Source of the DNA: Diphasiastrum complanatum | Lineage: Eukaryota > Streptophyta > Lycopodiopsida > Lycopodiales > Lycopodiaceae | Direction of reading: 5' to 3' | Length of the DNA stretch: 64,000 bases | NCBI GenBank assembly: GCA_029204225.1 | Contig: CM055105.1 | Location: 14,163,221 to 14,227,220, forward strand | Shown: positions 52,751 to 64,000 of the stretch, one piece after another | Position numbering within the stretch: position 1 is the first letter of the stretch | Layout: each line of letters starts with the position of its first letter | Made by a program: the position numbers and the translations under genes | Notes under the pieces: model-generated | Told to the model about the DNA's origin: nothing | Seen by the model: the letters and a program-made list of their open reading frames with translations, nothing else | Database searches by the model: none

Positions 52751-55700
52751 ACAGGTTCTGTCCTCAGAACAAGAAAAAGAAAAGATGAAATTATTTCTTA
52801 AGCTTTCAAGTCTTACCCATGAATCATTACTCTTAGTCTAATCTTTTTCATATGTATAAGTACTCTGAGATGCAACAATTCTTCAATTGCTTGTCTCTAC
52901 TCAGGAATACTAACTCAAATTCCAAAGATACACTTAGCTATAAATCCTCCAAATGGGTTGATCGTATCCAAAAAAAATTCATCACCTTCATATAATCCAA
53001 ATTGCATGAAATATTAGGTGACTTTATTTAATTTTAGAAATCAAATCCAAAAGCTAAAGAAATTCCATCTTAATTATAGTCTAAAACTTATCCATAGTTT
53101 TTTGTAGAAAATAATGCTTCTTGGTACAATTATTCTTAGATTATCCAAATATTCTGAAATATGACAATTCTGTCATCTGAAATCTCTAGGAGATCCATCA
53201 AGCCTTAGACCATTATAGCTCAATCCAGAGTACTACAGTTACTCCAATGAGTTAGTAGCACCATTTCTAACACCTCATGCCAAAAATCAGCAACTATTTG
53301 TATCTTAATAGATTTATCTGTCTCCTATAAATCCAATTGATGAAGAATTACTCATTATCTTCAGTCTCACAATTTTTTATAATCTTCTAATAAGCTTTAA
53401 GTATCATTTTATGATCCGTCAATCATAACATTTATAATCTTATGATTCATCAATCATAATTTATAGGATTCCAAAACCATACTTCATCATTGGAAGATAC
53501 TAGAGTATGTGTCTAACATACCACTCAAGAAATATAAGAAACATTCTGAAATCTTTTCTTTAAAGAAAAATTACTGGATTTCAAGAATATTTTTTAAAAC
53601 TGATTCTTAACCAGATTATGAGTTCCAAATTCTACAATCAACCAAGTAATTAAAAGTTTTGCTGAATTCTAACTAAATTCAGTTTACCATTCTTGGAACC
53701 ATTAGGATCTGATATCTAATTGAGCTCTCAGGGATATTATCACTAATGAATCAAGTCTATTCCTCAACTGAGAAATACTCACCCAAGAATTTCGTATACC
53801 CTATGCACACAATTTTCTGATGAATCCAAATGACTCATAAATTATGTTTCTTACAAGCAATACACACAAAACAAATAGTTTCTAGTGATTCAATTCTCTT
53901 CACATTGTTCATTTTACGAATTAACTTCAACATGAGTAAATCAACTACTCAAGTTAATTGCCCATGATTTAGAAATCTTAAATGTCTAGGTGAAGAATTC
54001 AGTTTACTAATATAACACCACATTTAGATCCACATCCAAATCACTTTTATGTTAACCAATATATCTATCAAAACAGATCTGTTAACTTTGCAAGTATCTG
54101 TTTCAACAATAAGTCTTGATCATATGTCTATATTTAACGACTAGGTTAAGTGCGCCAGATAACCTTAGTAACTAGGAATACATAGTATATCCAAACAAGA
54201 TAATCGTGCTCATACAAGAATAATCTCACTATGATCTAGCACATAAACACATATGTTCTTGCTTGGCAGATTCCTCCAAAATCCGCATATGTTACTCACA
54301 TATCACACCGAGAGTCTTGTGACTCAGCTACAAAAGATTCTAATTTTCTTGAGTAAATAATATATTTGGGAGATCTCTGAAGTGAATGATTTCACATCAC
54401 AAGTTTTTCAGCCATCATACTTTTACAAACATAATTTCTTCATCCAGTCAACCTACTTCAGATCTTAGTGTACAAACCAAGATTAGGCCGACTTATACAG
54501 ACATCTTTGGACATAAGATTAAGATTAAAACTTTATTCCATCTGATCCAATAAATGGAATCTTAAGTTAATCTTTACCACCACTATCCATAATCATGAAT
54601 ATCTAACAGCTCAACACTCCCAAAACACCTCTAGTTCCAGATTATTCCCCATTGGATAGTTTCACCATTGCACACATACTACATTCTACAAAAGAAATCT
54701 ATGCAACTGGTTGATCCCATGAAAGTCTTATTCCTATCATTTTCTTCTCCTCCTTTAAAAAGAAATTTCATAGTTTCGATCAAAAAGTTCACCAGAGACA
54801 ACGTATAGGATATCAAAGATTCGAAAAAGTCACTAATGAGTATTCAATACTATTTTTCCTCAAAATCATAAAATATCTTATTCCGAGTGATAGAAACATT
54901 ACTCTCAATAATCAACTATGATATAGAGATAATCATTTGGGCTTAGGAAGTCACACTTAATCAGTTGAAAACATCAATTGATTTTGAGCTATATTCATAA
55001 AAAATGAAATGGAAGCCTAAATTCATATAACTTTAACAGTCCTTCAGAACCTAGATCTACACTGGCAGGAATTATACGAATCTCAATCCAATTGTCTCAT
55101 ATAAAATTAATTTTTAAAAGTAGAGGTTTAAAGTAAAAGAGAAATAGCTTTTAAGGGTTTCTGATTTGAAATTAATTTATGAGATACCATTTAGAGATCC
55201 AGATCTATATTGCAGAACCTCTCAAAATACCCTAAACAAGTTTAACCAATGGTTTCAACTGTTAGCATTACCAAAAATGTAAATACTAACCATTGGTCTA
55301 CAGATCATTATCACACAAGAATTCCCCTTTGAAATCACTAATGTCCCACACAACAGAAAATCAAAAAGAGTATCTGATCATCTTATAACCAAACATAGGA
55401 TCTGATCTTCAACCATTTCCAAAAAATACTTCCAACCATTGAATTCTCCCATAAAAGAAAATTACAAATAGTTGAAGTATATACCAATAGATATCCAATA
55501 TCTATACCCGAAATGGTACAAGGAATTTAATTCCTTTAAGAAGATCTTTAAACGCATTATCCGATAATCTAGAGATCTAAAAAACTCCCTCTGGATTTCC
55601 AATACCATATATGCACATATCTATTCCACCAAGTACTAGAGTACCCCATATTTGTTCCTAATGGATCACAATAATCCATTTACAAAATTGTGATTTAACA

Positions 55701-56378
55701 GAATTTGTAGAAGGTTTTACCGTCACATAAAACAACCATCTGGTTGGTACTATCATTCACAAATTCCTATCATTTGAGAGTTCCAACTCTTAGAAATAAG
55801 GCTCTTTACAGTACAAATGTGAACTAAGTATCATTCTCATTCCATGTCACAATCTACAATAACAAATAGGGTCAACTCATGGTCCCATAGATATTAAAAA
55901 TCAATTCAATTTAATGAATTCAATAAACTGGTGCTATGTGATTTTCTTACAGGGATTATTTATCAATCCAAACTACATAACACAATCACATTTACCTACT
56001 CAAGTGTCTCATTTTCTTGCCCCCTTAGATATTTCGGTCACCCGAAAAAAAATCATCAGCAAAGGCACCAAAAATTCCTTTGACACAAGTAAATGCTAGG
56101 TTATCACCCTTTTGACTACACTAGCTTAAGTATTACTTCGTTAAATTTGTTTGAACCTAATGGAGAATCCATAAAATTTGGATCCGGGTAATCTTTTACA
56201 ATATTCAATACACTTATTTTTTATCGTATATACAGCTACCACCAAATATTATGATCTTTATTCCATTTATTCACTTTAACAAGTATCTCAAAAGCTTTAG
56301 TTTGCCCAATCCTAAAGATCAAAATCATTTAGGATAAGCCGATCGGTGCACCACTGTTCTCATATGGTTGCTAGTAAC
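52751..56378. other. Long AT-rich stretch without recognisable genes
   Basis: About 3.6 kb with stops in all frames at high density. Short recurrent phrases occur (for example ttatgattcatcaatcataa near 53415-53460), but no domain, LTR end, tRNA or tandem array was recognised. Because it lies inside the purine tract of the family G LTR it could be a decayed internal region of that element. Confidence 0.4.
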
Positions 56379-56869
56379 TTAATTTTCTGAGTTGATTTTG
56401 CATCCACTTTCGGAATCAACTTTAGAGTTACCCAATATCAAGCCCTTAGGAACCCTTGGTCGACCGACATGCAACAAGCATAGGTACAGACACTCATGCA
56501 ATTCACGAAGTGCTGTCCTACCACAAGCGTCAACTTTAACAAAAAAAAAAACATGCTCAAAAGGAAAAAACATAGGACCCAAAATGTCAAACATGCCTTC
56601 ATTTAAAAAAAAACCCCAAGGTTTTGCAATAGACAGGTCCCTACCATAGCCGTGCAACAGCCGCCATCATCGAAGGAAAAAAGAGGCTCCACAAACCTGC
56701 AGAGAAAGAGGGAAAGAGAGAGATCATCGTGGCGCTACAGCCCACCAGCTGATTCTCAACACCTATTCGACTTCCCTCGATGCAAGAAAAGGTGGAAAAG
56801 TGCACCTAATCAGCTTGCTTCTAGTCTTTTCCAATCGCAGCTTCCGATCCATTTTTCCATTCAATGGCT

Positions 56870-57103
56870 TCAATGCCTACTGAAACTCCAAACAGCCCAC
56901 ACTGTCCCCAGCTGCCATAAGTTTCCAAAGAACGCATTTGCAGGTTCATCTATTGGCACACCACCTACAACTTTCACGGGGAACCCAAAGTGTTTCCAGT
57001 CTGCTACAAAACTAATGTTTTTGAATAGACGAATTCGTTCTACCTTCCTGGCAACTAGGAATAGGAAACTCATTACAAAGGTAACAAGTTTAGTTTCATT
57101 CAT
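56870..57103 (-). CDS. Small hypothetical protein (77 residues)
   Basis: The frame MNETKLVTFVMSFLFLVARK begins with a hydrophobic segment. It is followed by a basic patch and a strikingly protein-like stretch: NISFVADWKHFGFPVKVVGG, VPIDEPANAFFGNLWQLGTV and WAVWSFSRH. The second half could form a membrane-associated helix. The opposite strand carries a longer frame (56652-57173), but its composition is Ser/Arg/Pro-rich and looks like antisense. I do not recognise the family. It could be one exon of a host gene or a captured fragment. Confidence 0.35.
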   Translation of the reverse strand: MNETKLVTFVMSFLFLVARKVERIRLFKNISFVADWKHFGFPVKVVGGVPIDEPANAFFGNLWQLGTVWAVWSFSRH

Positions 57104-57599
57104 GCAAAGCTTTCAAATGTTCAACACATCATCTGTAACAGCCATTTACATGCTTCTGTCTGCAACAGGTTAATCCACACAATAGATAGTCCCAGCGACT
57201 AACATCCTTTAACGGCTGTCCAAAGATCACAGAAGGTTAAGAACAAGTTTGGAAGGAGGATACAAGGCTTGTTTCATAGGTTACCCTTCTTCTACATAAG
57301 ACACAATTGCAGAATTTGACAACCATTTGGTGTTCTCTAGAAGTTCCAACTTAGCAACATATCTGTTTTTCACTCATCCATCTCACTGTAACCAGAGAAA
57401 TGAACTTGAAAAGATGATAGGGCCACTTCCCACAGCCAAACTTAAAGCTATGCACAGAAGAAGGTTTTTCCAGAACTCAGATTGCATGCATCCACTTTCC
57501 CAAATCTTTATCTGCTACAGTTTAGAGAATCGGCAATTTACAATATCCATCCAATGTTTTCAGTTTTCAGTTTGCATGGAATACATGTATCCTCATGTT
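57104..57599. other. No gene seen
   Basis: Sequence between the small frame and the copia remnant. No motif recognised; the 3' part of the copia element (reverse transcriptase, RNase H, LTR) is not found here. Confidence 0.35.
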
Positions 57600-58481
57600 C
57601 ATCACTTGGAAGGTCAATGATTGGATCATCATCAGGAGGTATCCTCACTATACCATCTTTCCCATTGGATGTATCTATCTTCTCGGCATCCTCGTCTTCA
57701 TACATCTTGGATTCATCAAAGATAACATCATCTTTCTACCTGTCTGATTTTCGACCAATGCTTTGAAGCTCTTGAAATTGTCCAATGCATCTGATTTCTT
57801 CTTCAAGAAGTAGATCCACGTCTTACGTGACATATCATCAATAAAGGTCATGAAATATAAGGCTTTACCTAAGGACATGGTCCTCATAGGCCCGCATAAA
57901 TCTATGTGGATTAAATCCAGGATGTTCTTTGCTCTTGCAACACCACCTTTATTGAACTTCTCTCGATGCTGCTTCCCATATACACATGATTCGCACATCG
58001 ATTTCAAGTGGTCTTCTATGGTAGGCAATCCTGTTACCATCTCCAATTTTCTCATCAAACTGAGGCTTCCCAAGTTCAAGTGACCAAGCCTCTTATGCCA
58101 CAACTCAGTTTGTGATGGAATGGACGATACGAGTCCATGTTGCCCCTTGATTGTAACATTCAACCTGTACAATTTTGTATTGGGCTCCCTTGCTCCATCC
58201 GCAATAACTTTGAACTTTTGGTTCACATCCTTTGGAACGCAACGATCATGGGCGAATTCTACTTTCAACTTTTGATCAGTAATGACTCCAACAAAAAGTA
58301 GATTTTTTTTCAAACCTGGTACGTAAAGTACCTCCCTGATCATCCTACTTTTGCCATCAGGTAGTTGGATTGAAACGGTGCCCATCCCCTTGATCTTGCA
58401 CACCTCACCATTTGCTTGTGAAACGGACGTTCCGTTATCCAACACTTTCAAGTTACTGAACCAATTCTTGTTACCTGTCAT
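57600..58481 (-). pseudogene. Copia element E integrase, core cut short
   Basis: Runs from NWFSNLKVLDNGTSVSQANG through LYVPGLKKNLLFVGVITDQK, the zinc-binding module LWHKRLGHLNLGSLSLM and CESCVYGKQHREKF, and the first catalytic Asp in LIHIDLCGPM, to KSFKALVENQTGRK. It then passes, with a shift, directly to DVIFDESKMYEDEDAEKID, which belongs to the connection region after integrase. So the second and third catalytic residues are deleted. The frame fades near 57600. Confidence 0.85.
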
Positions 58482-59405
58482 GTGCCTTGTGGCTCCCGAG
58501 TCAATATACCACGGTTGATCATCTTGATTAGATGACAGTGCAGATATGAAGATGCTAGAGTCTTCAATCTCACCCTCATCGACAAGGTTACCTGCTTGCT
58601 TTGGTTTCTCCTTGCCTTGTTCCGCCAGGAATTTGCGACATTCACTCTTCCAATGGCCCTTTTTACCACAATGGAAGCACTTGTCTTTTTTCTTGGTCTT
58701 ACTAGAAGATCCCTCATCCTCCTGAGTCTTGGCAAATTACTGTTTAGACTTCTTTTTGCCCTTGCCGTTGCTTTGTTTTTGGCATGTCGCAAATGCTTGA
58801 TCATCAGTATTTTGACGTCTAGCTTTCACCATTTCTCACCATTGCTCTTCTTGCATCGAGATTCCTGTGACCTCGTCAAAGGTTGGCAATCTTTCTCTTG
58901 ATGCTATTTCGCTCACAAACATATGATAGGGTTCTGCAATGCCGCACAATGCATTGTGCACCAGCTTCACATCACGTATGCACTCACCAATAGAATGCAG
59001 TTCATCCCTCATTGTCTTGATTCTGTTCATGTACGTCTGTGCTCTCCTTGTTTTATTTGGGCACTATTCAGCTTTGACTTCAGAAACATGATTCTTGACG
59101 GATTTGATGTCTTGAATTGCTCCTTTAGCACATCTCATGCCTGTTTGGACATAGCGACATCACAAATGTGGATAATCATGTGATCCTTCACTAACAAGTT
59201 AATGAAAGTCAAAGCTTTCCTCATCTTTTTGTCGAACACTTTGATATCCGCTTTATTTGACGGCCTTCTTTCATCACCTGTGACGACTTCCCACACGTCT
59301 TTCTCCATCAGTATGTTTTTCATTTTGGATTTCTACACTGCGTAGTTGGAAATCCCGTCCAATTTGCTACTTTCACTCAAAATGGACTCTCCCATGTTTG
59401 TCATC
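58440..59405 (-). pseudogene. Copia element E gag, zinc knuckle and protease
   Basis: Gag starts near 59405 (MGESILSESSKLDGISNYAV, a stop, KSKMKNILMEKDVWEVVTGD), continues with DKKMRKALTFINLLVKDHMI, then in other frames NRIKTMRDELHSIGECIRDV and FVSEIASRERLPTFDEVTGI. The zinc knuckle CFHCGKKGHWKSEC is intact, and the protease site reads WYIDSGATRHM, also intact. Stops lie at about 59329, 59132, 58833 and 58737. Upstream, no primer site or LTR end could be identified. Confidence 0.85.
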
Positions 59406-60069
59406 ACAAAACTGCTTGAAACTTCTACTGTAGGCTAAAAACAGTATGCTGAGGCCAACAGTGATGTCAAAATTTGAAAATAATGACCTGCACTTTTTCC
59501 CTTACTAGGCCACTCGTCGCTTTTCCACCAATTTAAAAGCCAAATCTGCGTTGTCTTCCGAAATGCACTCAATCGTCAACTCCCAACTACGTGCTCAGTG
59601 GAATGGTGAAATCACTTTTGGCGCACTCCGAACACTTTCTCTGCTGCAATCACTCTGTTTTGTTGTACCATACTTGCAAGTACAGTCCGGGTGCCCTTCG
59701 TTTGGAGGTTATAGCCTTTCGTTTGGGTCAAAACGGGCAAAGGACCCAAAAATAGGGATTTTTCTTGTTTTTGAACTGTTTCTTTACCTTGAAGTAACTT
59801 CACTCTTCCTTGTGAAGGGACCCAACTCCAATTTCAGTATGAAATTTTTTATTAAAGTTGAAGGCCAAAATGCACTTCACTTCTTCAGGGCCCGTTTCTA
59901 CAACATCTAATGGCTTATAGCAATCCAACGACCCACAGGAAGCTCACCTCTACCATTGATTCAACTCATCATAGATTAGATGGCTGTCAACGATCTGGGA
60001 CTTTGAAATGGGCTCTTTCAACCGCAGATTCTCTCCAATACACTAAGGTCCAATTCACGTTGGCTGCAT
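59406..60069. other. Flank of copia E; possible hAT-like end sequence
   Basis: No gene recognised. cagggcccgtttctacaa (59887-59904) resembles hAT-type ends, and gtgcccttcgtttgg (59691-59705) with aaaacgggcaaaggaccc (59733-59750) resembles related short ends, but they do not pair into clear terminal inverted repeats. Confidence 0.25.
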
Positions 60070-61356
60070 TATTTTATCATTTTTCATTATTTTATTATTT
60101 TTAAAAATAAAACTATTTTTGATATTTAGATTTTATGATTTTAATGATTTTTTTTAATATTTTAATATTTTTAATATTTTTGATATTTTTTATTTTTTTT
60201 TATTTTTTTAATATTTTTAATATTTATATTTTTTTAATTTTGATATTTTTGGATTTTTTTCATTTTTAATTATATATTTTATTTTTTTATTTTTTTTATT
60301 TTTTAAATTATTTGTAATATTGTAATTTTAGAATTTCTTGATTTTTTATTTTAATTTCTAATTTTTGTTTTTTATTAATTATTTATTTTTAATTAATTAT
60401 AGTTCTATTTTGGGTTTCTGTAAAAATAAAATATTTTTTTTTATTTTTCTTTTAAATTTTTTAATTTTTAATTTATTAGTTGTCTCCCGACCTATGACTA
60501 TGAGGTTGAGAAAAAACTTATGTTAAGCATAAGTCCAATGAGGACCTACGTTGAGCATAGATTTGAGCTTAAGTCCATCGAGTACTTATGTCGGGCATAA
60601 GTCAATGAACACTTATGCTAGGTCATCCCTCACCATAAGTCCGGTGTTGAGCAATGAGCATTTATGTTGAGCAGTGAGCACTTATGTTGAGCATAGGTTG
60701 AGAGAGGACATATGTTGAGAGCACTTATACTTAGCATAAGTCGAGAGAGAACTTGTATTGAGCATAAGTTCAAGAGAGAAAAGTCAAGAGAGAACTTATG
60801 ATGGTCGTATGAAGAGTTTCAATAGCCATTTAGATCTTCAATTCCTACAATGGTAGTTGATTTCTCTGCTATTTTACAACAGTCTGGACTTTAATCCTTC
60901 TACAAAACAGACAACATGAATTTATTTGGGTTCTAGAAAAAATCACCTAATTGTAAACGCTTCCAATGCTAAATGGTCTTTTAACTCCAATGAAATAAAC
61001 GTTGGGAGTCTTACTACACTTTTAGCTTCAGAAAATAGCGAAAATCATTCATTTTGGATTGCTAAAGTGATTGGCTTCATTCAGAGTGACAACACGTTGT
61101 CGATAATTGTACGTGTATGTGTACCACTTCAAAGAATGTCTTTTTGGAAAGGTATGAGTTACAAATGTTACAATTAGATCCAAAATGCAAGATAAAGCGT
61201 GAACAACAAAAGATCAACCAAGAGTTGATAATTTAAATCTCCAAGATATGGATATACTTGTATTTAATTTCAAGTTGACAATGACAAACCATTTATGAAA
61301 ATCAACAATATCTATTTTACAAAGACGTCTTGGGTCAAGTGCACAACCATAATCTT
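60070..61356 (+). repeat. Long direct repeat, copy 2
   Basis: Matches 41410-42636 in the same orientation: a T-rich block, the 'acttatgttgagcataagt' cluster, then the coding-like stretch. Here the frame 60926-61177 is open and reads NHLIVNASNAKWSFNSNEIN, VGSLTTLLASENSENHSFWI, AKVIGFIQSDNTLSIIVRVC and VPLQRMSFWKG. In copy 1 the same stretch carries small deletions that break the frame. The FWIAKVIGFIQSDN part loosely recalls BAH-like or chromatin-reader folds, which is only a guess. Confidence 0.8.
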
Positions 61357-63240
61357 GTAAAATAGGCTATATGTGTCAAGAAGGTAATCAGTCGAACTTG
61401 ATCGAGATTTCATTACTGGATCGAACTTTAAATACACCGATCGTGCTGAACGTAACTTGGATATCAACAGAACCCATACCAGATCCGATTGAAGATGAAC
61501 TCATTCATGTGAGTCACGCCTTGACTTATAATGACAATGCATAACTTACCGATGAGCAGATTCTAAATCACATGGATCCTACCAGATTTGGAGTACGTGA
61601 TATTCCCGGTGAACCAACAATAAAATTGCCAAAAGCAGTTATATTGAAGGAAGACAAGATTACAGGATCAATGGCGAAGAAACAAGCTAAGCAACATTAT
61701 AATACGGTCTTGAAATGAGAAAATCCACCTCAAAAGGTTGATTCTAAGAATGTGCCACCTTTATTGGATAAATGCAAAGGGAAAGTCAAGGATGATTCTT
61801 CAAGTCAGAGTTCACGCAAGACCTCACCGTCTAGGAAGTCATCACCTTCGAAGAAGATTCCATCTGCATTGGAATTGGTGACATGCATCACAGTTAGACT
61901 GTAAGCATAGTTACGACATGTTGTTACTGTGGTTCAGTTGCCCGTTCACATTTAATAAGTGTCATATAACTTTGAATCAATCTGGTATGTCATAGATTTG
62001 AAAATTTGGCACTGAACTTTGGAAACAATCACTATGGCTAGGAGAACAAGATCCAAAATTGAATCCGTCATTCTTCACAATGAGAAGGATGAAGCTGGAT
62101 TTTGAAAACCAACAAGATACACAAAAAAACTCATGGGTTCTACTGCATCCATCCTCAAAAGGCATATCTAGACCAAGGACAAAGACAAAGATGACATTCA
62201 AATCTTATTGAAGAGCAAAGATCCTTGATTTTAGGACTTCTCCAGGAGGGCAATCAATCTCAAAAGTCTTGGTTCAGCATGTCTATATGCATTTAGAACT
62301 GTATCTACAAGATTTCAATCGCCAAAAATGTAACTATAAGCTCAAAAATTGTTGGGATCTATATTTTAACATTCATGCTTTTGAAACTTGTTGAAATCAT
62401 ATCAGTTATCATATATGTACTGCATTCTTGCAGATTTATATCCATCCAGCATAAAGTGAATGGGATCCAGCACAATCCCTAGCAGGTATATTGGATGTGA
62501 TTCATTCGGATATTGAAAAATTACAATACAGAGGAAATGATCTTCTAAGGAGCTTGCAGACAGTGGTATATTTTTCTATGAGTCCAAGTACATTCTAGAT
62601 ATGCATGGAGGTTTCGGAATGCTTGAAGAGATACCACTACCACATTTTGAAAGATGAATGGCTTGCACCTGATAGTATTGTGTTAGAATCTTTTAGATGC
62701 AAACTACTGTTAGACTTGAAAAACTCAATGAAAGTGAGCACTGGATTGGCATTCGCTAGAAAAAAAAATAATGAAAGTCAATAGATTAAGTTGGCTTCTG
62801 TCCTTATATGTATTTGTTGATTTCCTTTCAAATGCAAATGTTCATAGAACACCAACATTATTTGTTTGTAAGGGTGTGCCAGATGACACTCTTTCAGATC
62901 TGATGGATGTGGGTTGGGAATGCAAGACAGTTGGAGATATTGAATGTAAAATTAAGAAATCTTTTATGATATTTCATTATTGCATTGCGAGACAAATGCT
63001 TAGTCTTACATTCAGTTACCAAAGATGGAAACGAATAAGTGGGACCTGGATGCCACTAGATCCATTCAAATGGATGGTCACATAGATAAAAAAGAAGTCC
63101 ACATTTTCAACAATAAAGATATGCTAACTACAATTGTAGTGAAGATTGAATTATATCAGACAAGAGTTCGTCTTAATGTATAATGAAATTCTACCTGAAC
63201 ACTTCAGATTCATTATCAATGAAAAGGTGGTAAGATTTTA
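60926..63240 (+). pseudogene. Unknown intron-containing gene family, longest copy
   Basis: In order: the frame at 60926-61177; a long frame with only two stops at 61360-61900 (LDRTLNTPIVLNVTWISTEP, LTDEQILNHMDPTRFGVRDI, PGEPTIKLPKAVILKEDKIT, then a Ser/Lys-rich SSRKTSPSRKSSPSKKIPSA); the conserved block at 62020-62335 (SVILHNEKDEAGF, LMGSTASILKRHI, DDIQILLKSKDP); an intron at 62336-62433 whose donor is mutated (AT for GT); LYPSSI, LQYRGN, SGIFFYESKYILDMHGGFGM and LEEIPLPHFER; and 62771-63085 (FVDFLSNANVHRTPTLFVCK, FSYQRWKRISGTWMPLDP). A Lys/Ser-rich linker suggests a nuclear protein. No family recognised. Confidence 0.6.
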
Positions 63241-64000
63241 TTCTGATGTGCAAATCAGTCAATGATTATATGTGTAACTCTATTCAGAGAATAAAGAAAT
63301 TAACAAGTTGCTTATCTTTCATGTAGATGCGAAAAAGATAGGAAAACACAACACCCTGCAAGGATCTTCCAACAGATATCAACATTGTAGAACAATAAAA
63401 AGCCATACAACCAATTGTATAAATTGATATGTGTATTCAATAAAATATCACCCGAATTTGGGGATTTTGTACAATTGTGCAAATAATTATTTTTATGTAT
63501 TCACTATAGGTCAATTTTTCAATGTATGTCTATATCTCTATATCAGGAAAAAACTATGTCTATCTATTCAGCTTGGGTATTTATAAATTGCCCAGCCATC
63601 GTATGGCTTAGAAGGCCCAACATCAGTCTTTGGTCCAACAATTGACCTGGTGTAGTGGGTTTCTTTCCTTGCCTATCCTCAACCCAAGATCTAATCAATC
63701 TAGCATCAAGGAGATGAAGTTAGTTGTCATGCGTAGATTCGTTCCCATGAGAGCGATAGCATAGTTCAAATATCAGCATGAATGGAAGATTCACATCTAA
63801 TTCTACCATCCATTATCCCTAAGCATTAACACTACATCCATTAACATTAGATCCACAACGAAAATAGCTTACTCTTTCTCTCTCTCCCTTTCTCTCTCAC
63901 AAAAAGTATAAAAACATGCAATCCCAATAACAATTAGATCCAATAATTAGCAAACACAAGAAAAACATGAGAGATGGAGGAAAAGTGATCGAGAGCAAGG
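63241..64000. other. No gene seen
   Basis: AT-rich flank with a pyrimidine-rich patch (tttctctctctccctttctc, 63880-63899). No frame, RNA or element end recognised. Confidence 0.4.

Noticed and set aside
56652-57173. 173-residue plus-strand frame
   Set aside because: Ser/Arg/Pro-rich composition and overlap with a more protein-like minus-strand frame suggest it is antisense; not certain.
59551-59910. 119-residue plus-strand frame upstream of copia E
   Set aside because: No motif; it lies in what should be leader or LTR of the minus-strand element.
59680-59910. hAT-type MITE
   Set aside because: The candidate end sequences do not form a matching pair of terminal inverted repeats.

Overview
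This window looks like nuclear DNA of a land plant with a large, repeat-rich genome. The evidence is one spliced host gene for a plant-type non-specific phospholipase C (14697-16810, minus strand), embedded in decayed Ty1/copia, Ty3/gypsy, CACTA and rolling-circle (Helitron-like) elements, plus long AT-rich stretches, microsatellites and a tRNA-Asp-like pseudogene. No bacterial operon, viral genome, CRISPR array or rRNA was seen. The species cannot be named from the sequence. A Helitron-like element with an endonuclease domain hints at a lineage away from the well-studied crops, but this is weak evidence.

Layout. 1-2339: 3' half of a minus-strand copia element (start of its 3' LTR, then RNase H, connection, integrase, protease). 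3.6-4.9 kb: LTR, primer-binding site and leader of another copia family (plus strand). 5.08-5.83 kb: palindrome cluster and a compound microsatellite. 6.3-7.2 kb: two copies of a dispersed coding-like repeat. 7.2-9.1 kb: CACTA TNP2 transposase remnant. 9.2-12.86 kb: LTR, leader and gag of a minus-strand gypsy element with a tRNA-Asp-type primer site. 14.7-16.8 kb: the phospholipase gene. 18.2-22.75 kb: a broken PIF1 helicase plus endonuclease unit with an unrecognised upstream reading frame. 23.5-28.1 kb: copia gag, a lone LTR, a gypsy pol fragment, an unknown reading frame and another LTR. 28.7-33.64 kb: tRNA-Asp-like pseudogene, microsatellites, and the 5' half (LTR and gag) of the same copia family found at the left edge. 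35.7-39.1 kb: gypsy pol. 41.4-42.64 and 60.07-61.36 kb: a long direct repeat. 43.1-46.2 kb: copia element lacking reverse transcriptase. 46.6-52.3 kb: mosaic containing an Ulp1-like peptidase fragment, gypsy gag fragments and two copies of an unknown intron-containing gene family. 57.6-59.4 kb: copia gag-protease-integrase remnant. 60.07-63.3 kb: the longest copy of the unknown family.

Every transposon examined carries stops, frameshifts or deletions of catalytic parts; in the copia elements the reverse transcriptase is missing each time. The phospholipase gene is the only locus that reads as intact. The two observations I consider most novel are (a) the helicase-endonuclease element at 18.2-22.75 kb, with a conserved-looking upstream reading frame and no recognisable Rep domain, and (b) the unknown gene family, of which three copies in both orientations keep an intron at the same place and share protein motifs, so the unit once had a spliced coding function.
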